Assembly: GCA_037576215.1 (NCBI GenBank)
Contig: JBANDB010000006.1
Coordinates: 5,270,001 to 5,334,000, forward strand
Origin: Armillaria gallica
Lineage: Eukaryota > Basidiomycota > Agaricomycetes > Agaricales > Physalacriaceae
Direction of reading: 5' to 3'
Length of the DNA stretch: 64,000 bases
Both the position numbers and the translations under genes were made by a program. Numbering within the stretch: position 1 is the stretch's first letter; each line of letters begins with the position of its first letter. The notes beneath the pieces are model-generated. The model was not told where the DNA came from, did no database searches, and worked only from the letters and a program-made list of their open reading frames with translations. Of this stretch, positions 13,631 to 23,447 are shown piece after piece.

Positions 13631-14256
13631 TGTCACGCGAATTTACGTATGACAAGAAATTACCGTGCAACGATAAGTCGTACGATAAGTTTAGCTCGGG
13701 GAGGTCAGCACGAATGCTAAGGCGTAGGTTGACTTCAAGTCGGGGTTTCGTGAGAGAATCTGCTGTCGTGGTTCAGAGAACTCGGTCTCTGCGTGCGTGC
13801 GTTAGGTAACTGTATTCGTGGTGCCGACTGTACGGTCGTCGGCGGCTGCTGCTGGTAACTGACGTGGTTTGAAACTGTAGTAACTGTTTTTCACAAAATC
13901 CTGAAGATCGTGTGATGCTGGGAACACTTGCGGGTACGGTCACGCTTATGTTCTAAAACTGATTGGGGTCGGGAAGTTTTTTTTCATTCATTTCTTCGTT
14001 CTTTTATACATACTGACTAGTCTATAAATAGGTTCATTTTGGCATACGCGTCGCCGGCATCTTGGTATACGCGTCCCATTTGCCAGGACACGCGTCGTGA
14101 TCCGGGCTTACGCGTCCGAGCGTGCCATGCATGACGCGTCACCTGCCGTGGCTTGGCATTGTTCCTGCCACGCGTCCTAGCCGTTCCTCCAAATAATCAC
14201 TTTATCGCTCCTTTTTCCATGTTTTCCTCACGGTCCGGGAACCGGCCTGACGCCAA
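13631..14256. other. DNA present only in unit B
   Basis: Units A and B align up to GAGAGTCGGTCCCAA and resume at AGTCTACCTAATTCTC. The 0.63 kb between is missing from unit A. No clear terminal repeats or target duplication were found, so it may be an insertion into B or a deletion from A. It contains a TATA-like CTATAAATAGG near 14022 and the ACGCGT cluster. Confidence 0.6.
14046..14175. promoter_or_regulatory. Cluster of six ACGCGT (MCB-like) boxes
   Basis: ACGCGT occurs at 14046, 14069, 14090, 14110, 14134 and 14170. Five of the six sit 20-24 bp apart, about two helical turns. ACGCGT is the MluI cell-cycle box bound by the fungal MBF (Mbp1/Swi6, Cdc10) factors. The cluster lies in the unit-B-only DNA just downstream of a TATA-like sequence. 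No gene start is evident within 1 kb; the nearest are the copy B MYND gene (-) and the SDR gene at 15680 (+). The motif count is direct; the regulatory role is inference. Confidence 0.5.
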
Positions 14257-14457
14257 GTCTACCTAATTCTCACTAAAATCAGCATCCAATATCTTGCCTC
14301 TTTTCGTATCTCTCCTTCGCTCATGGATGACTAATTATTCAGGTCGCCTTCAATCTTGAAGGCACGGACGTAACCGTCGGAACGATTTAAAAATTAGAAG
14401 AGAGTGGAGTGGAATTTCATTGTTCCCTTGCGGTGCGATATCGAGAACCAGGAGATC

Positions 14458-15679
14458 ATTTTGCGACTTCGCCTACGTAAATAATGGATACATCACCCTT
14501 TTACAACGCTCTATGCAGGCTCTGATGTCGTTCTTCAGAAATCATAAAACAGAAATGCTTTTTTACTCAATTCTTGGCTGACTGCGGACTCTTCCCACAC
14601 CTATCTCGATTATCGTGGTTGGGATCTTAACTTGCATCGCTTCTTTATGGTCTGGTAAGTGCCGAACTGTTCTAGTACACCACGTATTCATTGAATCCGG
14701 GATCAGGTTTCATTCGAGCAGTCGCGATATCGTACGCAAGAGCCGGGGATCCTAGCGTGTGATATAGGTTTCGATGGTCTCGATGCAACTATAGAAGAAT
14801 AGCAAAAAGGTAGCCACTGCTAATCCTTCCTTCCGCGTCCTTCCCTTCAAAGTAGACGTTCGGGTCGATACAGATGGTTAAAACAGCCGTGAAGACATTC
14901 AGTCGACTATATTATGCTACGAATGTTGCAAGGGTAAGCTCTCCGTTTACTCTTCATATCTGTGTCCAACGTATTGCACAGATTACTGTGGCACCCGTAG
15001 CGACTGTTGACCAAACCATTGAAGACTGGGACAGCACACACGCGATCGACGTCCCGATGTGTTTCTCTGCATGCGTAAAGAATTAAGCTGATGCTAAGGA
15101 AATGGCGGAAGACCCAGGTTGCATACCTACGCGAGGATCAATCATGAACGTGGGGTGCCTCATCAATGTCGCGAATGACCGCCATGTGAGTACGGTTTCC
15201 AGTAATAGGTCGGCCGCCTGTCTTTCACATTTTGTTATCTTCTCCATTTACCTCCTACGTAGCAGTCTCACATAATGGAGATGGCGGTACGGTTGACCCT
15301 AGGCACACGCTCGAGGCCCTGCCAAGTTGTGAGTACTGATTTTCCCATACAAGAAGGGAACCTATTTGAGGGTACGCCGCCTCTAGACATCGTTGTCCTT
15401 TGCGTGAACGACTCCTGATAGAATATAGGTAAGTGACCTAGAAAGGATCTAAGACTTTTTTTGTAAGCTGAGCATGAATAATGCAGTCTTACTGATCGCC
15501 GAGTCGATCCAGGAAAGGTAAGGTATCATCGAACTGACCAAGCGCCTCTTTGACAAATCGACCAGGTATGCCGAGTCCATCGGGATAAGTAAGTTGTCGC
15601 CAAACATGTGTCATCCAGCCAGCGGCCACAGAATAAAAGCCAACGTGTTTGCAAACCCATTTTCCAGCATTCACAGAAC
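14458..15679. other. Intergenic, no recognisable gene
   Basis: A 70-codon frame at 14874-15086 (+) and short minus-strand frames near 15490-15920 show no familiar domain; the latter partly oppose the SDR gene. I see no RNA gene or repeat. Confidence 0.45.
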
Positions 15680-16804
15680 ATGGCAGATCTCAGTGTAGCT
15701 ACGACAATGTCTCTCTCTGGACGTGTAGGTTTGGTTACTGGAGGTGGAACGGGGATGTAAGTCTCTTTGTCTTTTATTTCGATTCGCTGTTGACGCGTCA
15801 AATATAGAGGACTCAACATTGCAAAAGCTTTTGCTGCAGCTGGAGCGAAAGTATACGTCACTGGCCGAAGGTTGGACGTTCTGGAGAAAGCAGCCGCATC
15901 TGTCACAGGTGTGTCAGGATCCATTGTCCCGTAAGTAACTGCCTTCTATGTTATATTCCGTATTCCTTACATGCACCCAGGCTCCAGATGGATGCGACCG
16001 ATGAGGAGAGTGTGAATGCCGTCGCTAAGCACGTCGGAGGAATCGATGGTAAGCTTGACATTCTCGTGAATAAGTTCGTCACCTCTGTTTTCTGTTCCTT
16101 TCCGTTCCGGCGCTGATTGGTCTCTTTTCCCTAGCGCCGGTTTCGCCACCTCTCATCGTGATCCCGACTTCTTTACGAAGAAGCTGTCAGCAAATGACCC
16201 TTTTGAGCCTGAAACGGTGCAGAACTGGTCAGACATGTTTGTGCTAAACACCATAACACCGTTCTTCATCGTACGGGCCTTCCAATCTCTCCTCATCAAA
16301 GGAGCACAGTCTCGCCCACAGGGTACATCGAGCGTCATCAACATTAGCAGCGTAGCAGCAAATTTACGATCATCAGCAAGTGGACTCTCGGTAGGTACCC
16401 TTTGCTTCTTCTCAGAGGTGATACTAACTCTGATGCGAAGCTTGCTTACGGGGCAACGAAAGCCGCCTTGAACCATCTCACCCTAGTGCAGGCGACGAGT
16501 TTTGCTACTAGGGACATTCCCATTCGTGTGAATGCAATCTCGCCTGGGCCATTTGCGTCGGAAATAGCACCTCCCGAATTCTTGGAGTTGCTGAAGACGA
16601 CAGCCATGCCTGGATTAGTGGCTCCAGTACCTGCGAAGAGGCACGGGAGGTGAGTCCATGTTTTTTCCCGATACATGTGCCTTTATCTAACATTATTGTA
16701 GCGAAGCCGAGATGGGTATGACCGCGGTGCTCTTGGCTGTCTCCGACTATTCCAACGGAGTTATCCTGCGTGTAGATGGTGGAATGTCGTTAGTAAATCC
16801 GTAG
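15680..16804 (+). CDS. Short-chain dehydrogenase/reductase (SDR), copy 1
   Basis: The ATG at 15680 (MADLSVATTMSLSGRVGLV) opens a classical SDR with several short introns. The Rossmann nucleotide-binding motif TGGGTGIG spans the first intron and is followed by LNIAKAFAAAGAKVYVTGRR. Then come the MDATDEESV segment, KLDILVN, the strand with the catalytic serine (VINISSVAANLRSS), the active-site tyrosine and lysine in LAYGATKAALNHL, and RVNAISPGPFASEI. The C-terminus SNGVILRVDGGMSLVNP ends in TAG at 16802-16804. SDRs are NAD(P)-dependent oxidoreductases; the substrate cannot be read from sequence. Two relatives lie nearby: a dead copy at 28.7-29.5 kb and an open one at 32.8-33.9 kb (-), so this is a local family. 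Confidence 0.85.
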
Positions 16805-17281
16805 TTATTTGTACTTAGCGCAGGCAGTTTCTGTTCTGGCATAGATGTAGTCATGTAAGATATGCGGACAATACAGTGGCTTATAGAAAATGGTTCATTC
16901 GACCTGTTTTGTCTGGTGTCCAGCCGTTCTTGAGCAAGCGGCGGCTGGAGCGGGCGAGCAGATCCCACCTTCAGGACGGTCATTAGTTTTGACCTTTGAC
17001 CTTTAATGCCGGTGGATCTGAATGCACTGTCTCTGTGTCACCTCTGTCGCACACTGTACTGAACAAGTGCCGACTCTCATATCAATTCAACTAGTGCACG
17101 AAGTGCTTAGGATCGGTGAGTTTGCTATTCAACGACCATCTGAATCCACCGAAAGTAGATACAAGCTGATACAGATGACTACACGAACTACGCACACCGC
17201 AGACCCCGAGGGTCTAAAGTGCACACTTTTAGGCAGGGGCTTAAAAGTTAAGCCTTAGAGCTAGCTAGGCGGACTGCCACT
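16805..17281. other. Intergenic spacer before the hAT-like element
   Basis: About 480 bp between the SDR stop and the left target duplication of the 17282-19614 element. Short frames only; nothing recognised. Confidence 0.5.
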
Positions 17282-17644
17282 TAGGGTTGCGCACGAAACC
17301 ATAGGTTTTGATACACCTAGGTTTATTCCCGGTAACTTATCGGTAACTTACTGGTAACTTACACCCCTTCGCCGGAGGGGTTTTCGTTGAGGTAACTTAC
17401 CTGTCATGTGACAGGTATTTGGGCAGAAGAATTCAGTACTATTATATGCATGTTTCAAGTTGTATTGTATATTTACAGATGAGTGGTCTTTACAGCTGAA
17501 TTAATCCTCATTACAGCAAGAAAATGTATAAAGACACAAAGGGAAAGGATTTGAAAAAATTCGGCAATTGCGGCGCGTCAGTCATGTGAAAATGCACGTG
17601 ATAAAGTAAGTTACAGTTCCGAGTCCTATGTATATAGGATTACT

Positions 17645-17840
17645 CGGTTATTATGCGATCCTGTAAGACCCGTGGGAATTTTCTATTCGACCTATCTTAT
17701 CTTGCGGGATTTGCCGTTCTTATCTCTTGACCCCGATGATGCGTCGGTTATTATGCGATCCTGTATTCGACCTATCTTATCTTGCGGGATTTGCCGATCT
17801 TATCTCTTGACCGCGATGATGCGATTGTACTCAGAATTTC
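17645..17840 (+). repeat. Two direct repeats of about 99 bp
   Basis: CGGTTATTATGCGATCCTGTA starts at about 17645 and again at about 17744. Each is followed by TTCGACCTATCTTATCTTGC, GGGATTTGCCG and TTATCTCTTGACC; the first copy has an additional short stretch. The repeats lie in the leader of the peptidase gene inside the hAT-like element and hold several TTATC (GATAA) cores. A TATATAGG at about 17631 may be the promoter TATA element. Confidence 0.75.
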
Positions 17841-18098
17841 TGTTCACCTATATCTTGTCTTCGCTTCCTGGTTCTTATCTGTCTTATCTCTATGTCTGGG
17901 CCAAATACCGATCCTGTTCCCTTACACCTATTATCTTTCCTTTGCTTATCTTTGTCATATGCGATGCGCCGTTTTCCCTTCCGGTTTATCTGTTCTTGTT
18001 CTCTTTCGTCGATGTGTTTGTGCTTGAAACTGTTGTTACTTATTGCGTAATTTGTCATCGGAACACTGAACAACTGCCGCTCCCACCAATCTTATTAT

Positions 18099-19466
18099 AT
18101 GGCACTGTCTCGGACGGCGACAGCTGCAGGTACACTGATATTACCTTCAATCGGCAGTAACCGGTCGTCGCCAATAGATAGCAAGAAAATTCAAGGTGGA
18201 TGCAGTGGCTTTTTGCGGCAGGAGTTCAGAGAGTTAGAGCTTCTGGACAACATTACAACCCAACAGTACCACGGTTTGACGCCAATCACCGTTACGGGCG
18301 ATACCCGATACGCGTTAATAGAATCGTTTCGCCACCATGTCGGTCGTGAATACATGCCACCAAGATTGGACAGTGTACTAGCGTGGTCCAACATGGATAC
18401 CCTCGATTCCGCAGACGCCTCCGACTTCGCCTGGACGAAGAAACTTATAACACACTTTCCGATATTGAAGCGCCCGCCGCCAGAACACCCCCCGTCCAAG
18501 GTATCGAATTCTCTGGACAAACAGTCGAAGAGAGTGTTCACACCCATGAAGCCGGCGGAGAAGAGGAAGGGAAGGATATCAGATACGTTCGACGCCAAAC
18601 AGGAGGGCACTCAAAAGCGTGCAAGCGACTCTGTGACTCGACGAGACTCTTCGATGCATCTAGTTCCCGTAGGTTGCAAATGGTCGAACAACAGCTGCGC
18701 GTACGACGCTACAATGTTTGTCCTGTTCAACATGTGGAACGCTAATCATGCTGGACTGGCATCTGATGTCGAAGCTATTGGCAATGAGTGGCTGCAGCTG
18801 GTAATGAGGTCCTTCCGAACTTTCAAAGATGGTCTATACACGCTGGAAGAGGTCAGGGATCACACAAGAAGGAAGCTCCATAGGGACTTCCCGACCGTCT
18901 TTGTATATGGCCGCGAAACGAGTGCAGAGGCAGTGATGCTCAAGATGATGACATCCCCTACGGTGTTCGCAAGCATCGCCGTGTGTTGTGATAACGGACA
19001 CAGCGCACCGCTTTCAACGCAGCACTGTTGTGTGATAGAGCCGACCACGACAGGCCGAAAACAATGGACAACGCTGCAACAGTACATAGACATAACCAGC
19101 GCCATGCCGCTCGCTGCGGAAGACTCGGCGTGCCAACGGTGCACATCTGCGGCATACAAGAAATACACCTATGAGATCGTGCCACCAATCCTGCCCGCTT
19201 TGGTAACGTTCTCCCGTGCGCCGGTCGACGAACAAATCCAGCTGACCGTAAAATCGAACATCGTACACTACAACCTAGCGGGAGTAGTGTATTACGGGGA
19301 CGCACATTACACTGCTAGGTTCGTGGACACAGACGGCCGTGTGTGGTACAACGATGGTCTAACGTTAGGGAGAAGAGCTCAGTTGGAAGGGTTTATACAT
19401 GACGTGGACATGATGAAAGACAGAGCCGGCAAATCCCGCGACATACTTATATACAGGCGAACCTAA
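18099..19466 (+). CDS. USP-like (C19-type) cysteine peptidase domain protein, transposon cargo
   Basis: A 455-residue single-exon frame. The N-terminal 180 residues are low in recognisable structure, with a basic stretch around TPMKPAEKRKGR. Then comes a Cys box, GCKWSNNSCAYDATMF, with presumed nucleophile Cys200, and a His box GDAHYTARFVD with His403. GRVWYNDGLTL follows, offering Asn418/Asp419. This order and spacing fit the ubiquitin-specific protease fold. Cysteine pairs in AVCCDNGH and SACQRC may bind zinc. Such enzymes remove ubiquitin or similar modifiers; the actual target is unknown. The gene lies wholly inside the TIRs of the 17282-19614 element and no lesion is visible. Upstream exons are possible, as the leader is long. 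Family assignment is by motif only. Confidence 0.68.
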   Translation: MALSRTATAAGTLILPSIGSNRSSPIDSKKIQGGCSGFLRQEFRELELLDNITTQQYHGLTPITVTGDTRYALIESFRHHVGREYMPPRLDSVLAWSNMDTLDSADASDFAWTKKLITHFPILKRPPPEHPPSKVSNSLDKQSKRVFTPMKPAEKRKGRISDTFDAKQEGTQKRASDSVTRRDSSMHLVPVGCKWSNNSCAYDATMFVLFNMWNANHAGLASDVEAIGNEWLQLVMRSFRTFKDGLYTLEEVRDHTRRKLHRDFPTVFVYGRETSAEAVMLKMMTSPTVFASIAVCCDNGHSAPLSTQHCCVIEPTTTGRKQWTTLQQYIDITSAMPLAAEDSACQRCTSAAYKKYTYEIVPPILPALVTFSRAPVDEQIQLTVKSNIVHYNLAGVVYYGDAHYTARFVDTDGRVWYNDGLTLGRRAQLEGFIHDVDMMKDRAGKSRDILIYRRT

Positions 19467-19697
19467 ACACAATATAAACATAGGACTCGGTACCGCCGCG
19501 CAGATGCGATGGTCCTCACCCTACTAGTAACTTACCGTAGCAAAACCACCCCCTGGGGAGGGGTCGGTAACAAACGGTTACTTACACCCCCTGGAGGTTT
19601 CGTGCGCAACCCTACTGCCACTAGTGACCAGCCACCATGCCTTAGAGTCTTGGACTCCAGAGTAAAACGGTAGATTTAGACTATCGGAACGACCCAA

Positions 19698-19771
19698 TGA
19701 GTCGACCCAGGCTCGAACTGAGGACCTTCCGTGTGTGAGACGGATGTGATAACCAACTTCGCCGTCAACCC
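19698..19771 (-). tRNA. tRNA-like gene, anticodon CAC (Val) if canonical
   Basis: Read on the minus strand, 74 nt fold as a cloverleaf: acceptor GGGTTGA with TCGACTC then A; D arm GCGA-AGTTGGTTA-TCAC; anticodon stem TCCGT/ACGGA around CTCACAC (anticodon CAC); T arm CTCAG-TTCGAGC-CTGGG. Both internal promoter boxes are present. Weak points are a C-A mismatch in the D stem, G-T pairs, and the absence of the usual TA at positions 8-9. It may be a real tRNA-Val, a tRNA pseudogene or a tRNA-derived repeat; a truncated copy with the same 3' end lies at 27.8 kb. Confidence 0.5.
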
Positions 19772-20135
19772 AATTACTTGAAATTTTATTTCAGAAATTG
19801 TCTCCATTTTCTTAGGAACAACGGAGCAGTAATTAGGCAAAATTTCCAAGGCTGCTTGAAGGTCAGTGCTTCAGAGAACATGAAAGTTACGACGTTCTTG
19901 ATATTCAGAAAGGATGTAGTCAACACAATAAGAACAGGGGTAATGCGATTCTCCGAAACAGGAATGAGGTCAGTGACGCCATCTCCTCAACGTTCAACAC
20001 CGGTAACTCGGTAACAACAGCAACACCCTCTCAGTGCGCTGATGTGAGTATCATTCAGCTGCTTTCAAACTACAGAGCCTGAGAACTTGAACTTGCAGCC
20101 TACAGCTCAATTCCATTCTTGCCAGGGATCATAAA
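19772..20135. other. Upstream region of the F-box gene
   Basis: No recognisable gene. Short open frame only; presumably the promoter and leader of the gene starting at 20136. Confidence 0.5.
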
Positions 20136-21641
20136 ATGCCACCTGATTCTGCTCGGCTATCAGATAACGAATCTGAACGCGAAGTGACGATAACAGCGAT
20201 TCTTCGCAAGAAGAGACCCTTACTGGACGCTGACGTCCTTTGGATTGAAAACGACATCGCTGCATGTGAAGAGGAGCTCTCCAATGTAGAGAACCAAATT
20301 GCCCTACTGACGCGCCGAAAAGAACAGCTGGAGCGTTCACTTCCCAGGCGCAAATCATTACTAGCGCCTGTCCATCGTCTCCCAAGGGACATCCTTGTGG
20401 AGATACTCCGCTGGGCTGCACATCGTCCCAAGAACAGCCTCGATGTCACCAAAGGTGTCTGGCCTCTGGGGCAAGTCTGTGGATGGTGGTGGGATATCGT
20501 AGTGACCTCACCCATCCTATGGTCTGTTGTCATTCTGAAACCACCATACATGCGACACTCCGTGGACATCCTCACCCAGCATTTCCGTCGCTCTGCAGAG
20601 TTTCCGTTGTGGATAGCAGTTAAGTGTGGAGAAATCATGAATGGTGACCGTGTCTTTGATATGGTCATCCAAAAGTCTGCACTCTGGAAAATGGTGGACG
20701 TGCGTGCATCATCGTCGACAGAGCTAGTCAAGCTTTCCTCTGTATCGGGAAATATTCCTTTGCTGGAGGAGTTGTATGTTTCTACCACGTGGAAAGAGCA
20801 CTTCAGTACAGATGCATTATCCTCGGCACCGTCTCTTCGACGTGTGGATCTCGAACTGATGGAGATTTCCCAGCTGACTTTGAATGCTGGCCTCCTTACA
20901 CATTTTTCGGGAACATTTCGTCGCTTGGCGGACATTCAGTACATCGCCCAGATACAAACACTCATCGAAATTCTGATTCTGATTTCTGATGACCCCGATG
21001 AACCTCTCGAATCCGACAATCTTTTACCCGTTCGAATGGAGAAACTTCAATTCCTCTCGGTCAACGATGTACGAATACTAGATGTTCTTACCACTCCGTC
21101 ACTGAGACAACTTGACTATTGGCCGGCCTCCATTTCAAACGAGGGCGATACCAGTATCCATTCGCTTCGAGATTTTCTAACGCGATCCGCTTGCTCTATT
21201 CATTCTTTAGGTATTGGCGCAGAGATGGTCCAAGATATTCATCGTCTTATGGCCTTTACAAAAAACGTCAGTCATCTGGCTGTGCACTACCCACAAGGCC
21301 GCTTTATGCCCTCGCTGGATCCGTTAACCATACCTGAAACCCTTCCCATGATGAATAGGCTCAGATTCAGCATCACTGATGCCGGCCGGGGAGAAAGATA
21401 CGCAGGAGGGATCATTGACATCATTCGTCAACGCTTTGATGCAGAGCGAGCAGCAGTTTTGAGTGTCACAAGGCTATCTTCTTTGTGTATAGATTGTGTT
21501 GACAGCTCGAGAGCTGAGATCATCGATCGGCTTAAAGGCGAAGGGCTTGATGCACTTGAGGAGGAAGGTTTGAGATTGGAGAAAGAACGGTCACCGTACC
21601 TACAGGTCGATGAATATTGGACGGGAAGTTGGTTTACTTAG
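20136..21641 (+). CDS. F-box-like domain protein with N-terminal coiled coil
   Basis: An intronless frame of 501 codons. Residues about 35-75 form a charged heptad-like coil (ACEEELSNVENQIALLTRRK). An F-box-like motif follows: APVHRLPRDILVEILRWAAH, then GQVCGWWWDIVVTSPILW. The rest resembles the leucine-rich C-terminal half of the large Agaricomycete F-box family. F-box proteins recruit substrates to SCF (Skp1-Cullin) ubiquitin ligases; no specific substrate can be proposed. Many such genes are lineage-specific and expand in mushrooms. The ATG at 20136 gives a complete protein and the stop is TAG at 21639-21641. Confidence 0.85.
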   Translation: MPPDSARLSDNESEREVTITAILRKKRPLLDADVLWIENDIAACEEELSNVENQIALLTRRKEQLERSLPRRKSLLAPVHRLPRDILVEILRWAAHRPKNSLDVTKGVWPLGQVCGWWWDIVVTSPILWSVVILKPPYMRHSVDILTQHFRRSAEFPLWIAVKCGEIMNGDRVFDMVIQKSALWKMVDVRASSSTELVKLSSVSGNIPLLEELYVSTTWKEHFSTDALSSAPSLRRVDLELMEISQLTLNAGLLTHFSGTFRRLADIQYIAQIQTLIEILILISDDPDEPLESDNLLPVRMEKLQFLSVNDVRILDVLTTPSLRQLDYWPASISNEGDTSIHSLRDFLTRSACSIHSLGIGAEMVQDIHRLMAFTKNVSHLAVHYPQGRFMPSLDPLTIPETLPMMNRLRFSITDAGRGERYAGGIIDIIRQRFDAERAAVLSVTRLSSLCIDCVDSSRAEIIDRLKGEGLDALEEEGLRLEKERSPYLQVDEYWTGSWFT

Positions 21642-22101
21642 AAATTCGAAACAGATACTTGCGTTATGCTTACGACTTCATTTAAACACAAAATAAATGT
21701 ATCTCTCTCACGACACAATTTTGTTGAGGATTGTGGTTTCACAGCCACTGGGCCGACGGCTACGCCGTCTTTTGTTTTACATTATTTTTTTTTTCGTATC
21801 GATCACTACCGCTTCTTGGCTTCATACCACGTATCAGCACCCAGAATATATGTTCGTTCGAGCCATCTCCATCACGTCCTTTGTGCCTGCCGACCAACAA
21901 ATCTATACAGCGCTGCCGTTAAAAAGTGATTCCAGAAAGCAAGAAACGCGTCACAAAGAAGTACAGTGACTCGCTGAGTGAACAGAGATGTCATGTACAA
22001 AGTCCAGCCGGGATCTCGGAAAGATTTTCGCTCAAAAAGGGCATTGAACTACGTCATCTTTTGCACCCATTTCCGCCTAAGGCTCTCTTCACCTGACCAC
22101 G
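21642..22101. other. Intergenic between F-box and lipase genes
   Basis: No gene recognised. It includes a small inverted repeat GACGGCTACGCCGTC near 21756 followed by a T-rich run, possibly a 3' end signal but not diagnostic. Confidence 0.4.
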
Positions 22102-23447
22102 ATGAACAACCTCTCTTGCTCCGTACCATGTCCATCAAGGACCTCCGTGGCATCTCTCCGGGTATATATCGCCTTTTCTCGTCGTTCATCGCTCTATTGA
22201 CGCGTCGGACTGCTCAGATATCCTCGAAGATCTCATATTTTACTTCAAATATGCATCGTCGGCGTATACACCCTTTTGTCCAAGACCGAATGGCCGTAAC
22301 CTCGTAACGGAGGTTCGAGGACTTCTCTTGAGTAATGTCTAATGGTCCTAATGATATCCTAGATATCCAACTCCGTTTCAGATATCCAAGGCTTCATCGC
22401 TCGCGACGGCGACAAGAAAGAATTGGTGCTTGCTCTCCGTGGAAGGTTAATTCCAAAGCTCTACTGATAAACATCGATGGGCTGAAGATCTCACGGAATG
22501 ACAGTGTATCTATCATCGACATCCTGGTCGACTCTGCAATCGTTCTCGTCCCGCTGATCACGCCGGGTGTCGAAGCTCCAAGTGAGTTGCCTTTGAGTTT
22601 GCGACAAGGATTCCCATCCAAAGTCGGCAGGCGGTGTGCGGGTACATAGCGGATTTCTCGTCGGGTGCGTTCTGCTTGCGGTCCTATCCCCAAGGGCGCA
22701 GTCTTACGTTCTTGCAGGTGGAACTCTATCGCAATACAAATAATATCAGTGATCAAGCAACAGTTATTCCTACACCCTGATCTGAAGAATCTCGTTACGA
22801 CTGGCCACTCTCTAGGAGGATCGCTGGCGACGCTAGCTGCCATCTGCCTTCGAAGAAACTTCCCCTCCCTGACGACGCGGACATATTCTTACGGCGCGCC
22901 TAGAATAGGAGTAGGTCGTTTTTCTGACTCTCTTGGACGGTGCATTTATCCGCTTAGAACAAGGAATTCGCTGACTACTTCAACGGCGAGTTTGGTGTAA
23001 ACGCGTTCAGAGGTGTGTTGTATCGTCACTTCTCCATGTGCTACATCTGAAAGCCTTTCAGTCGTTCACAGCAATGACGGGTAATATGCTTCGTTTTGTA
23101 GTTCCTTGCCCTTCTGACGTCCCTTCAGTGTCCCGACGATGATTCCGACTTCCCTTGGCTACCACCACCATGGCGCGCCTCTTGTATCAGCCGCTTTTCT
23201 TTTGCTTGCTCACCTCTGTTACAGGTGTAGAATACTGGCAGACGGAGGACCCTTCGCGAGAGGACTCAACAAAACAATGTTCACCTGATGGTGAGGACCC
23301 TCGATGCTCCGCTTCAGTGCCCAGTGAAGGTGTCAATGCAGCGCACATGACAGTACGTGTATATTTCACCTCTCAGGCCAAGATTGTGTGTGTTCATTCA
23401 TTCTTTAGTATTTCGGAATTTTGGCGACTACGCCGTTTTGTATATAA
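22102..23447 (+). CDS. Class 3 (alpha/beta hydrolase) lipase, multi-exon
   Basis: Exons joined across short introns give a fungal class 3 lipase. Visible segments are IFYFKYASSAYTPFCPRP, SDIQGFIARDGDKKELVLAL, VHSGFL, the nucleophile elbow TTGHSLGGSLATLAA with catalytic serine, TYSYGAPRIG, a VVHSNDG strand that should carry the catalytic aspartate, GYHHHGVEYWQ, and INAAH-like VNAAHMTYFG near the end with a candidate catalytic histidine. The last exon reads YFGILATTPFCI then TAA (23445-23447). These enzymes hydrolyse triacylglycerols or related esters and are usually secreted. The 5' end is unclear: the ATG at 22102 (MNNLSCSVPC) is provisional, and no convincing signal peptide could be joined in frame to the first clear lipase segment near 22190. 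Confidence 0.75.

Larger units (their letters stand above)
11139..14457. repeat. Tandem segmental duplication, unit B
   Basis: Head-to-tail second copy of the 8066-11138 unit. It starts CCGAATAATGTACAATGAAG and ends at GGTGCGATATCGAGAACCAGGAGAT near 14457. It lacks the 330-bp MITE of unit A but contains about 0.63 kb (roughly 13631-14256) absent from unit A. Confidence 0.85.
17282..19614. mobile_element. TIR DNA transposon with hAT-like ends carrying a peptidase gene
   Basis: The ends are inverted repeats TAGGGTTGCGCACGAAACC (left at 17282, right complement ending 19614). They are flanked by a perfect 8-bp duplication CTGCCACT (17274-17281 and 19615-19622). An 8-bp duplication with (C/T)AGGG termini is typical of hAT elements. 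GGTAACTTA-type motifs are repeated inside both ends (several near 17331-17365 and 17390-17400; reoriented copies near 19528-19590), as expected for subterminal transposase sites. No transposase is present; the one long gene is a USP-like peptidase (18099-19466). It is therefore probably non-autonomous and moved by a hAT transposase in trans. The superfamily call is inference. Confidence 0.8.

Noticed and set aside
17672..18160. Hydrophobic 162-codon frame upstream of the peptidase gene
   Set aside because: It is largely created by the TTATC-rich 99-bp direct repeats and overlaps the peptidase start in another frame; no family resemblance.
18191..19305. Several minus-strand frames opposite the peptidase gene
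   Set aside because: No domain in any; the plus-strand frame has ordered catalytic motifs.
20129..20935. Minus-strand 268-codon frame opposite the F-box gene
   Set aside because: Low-complexity serine/arginine-rich antisense reading of an intact, domain-bearing gene.
22394..22843. Minus-strand 149-codon frame
   Set aside because: Antisense to the lipase exons, which carry clear motifs on the plus strand.
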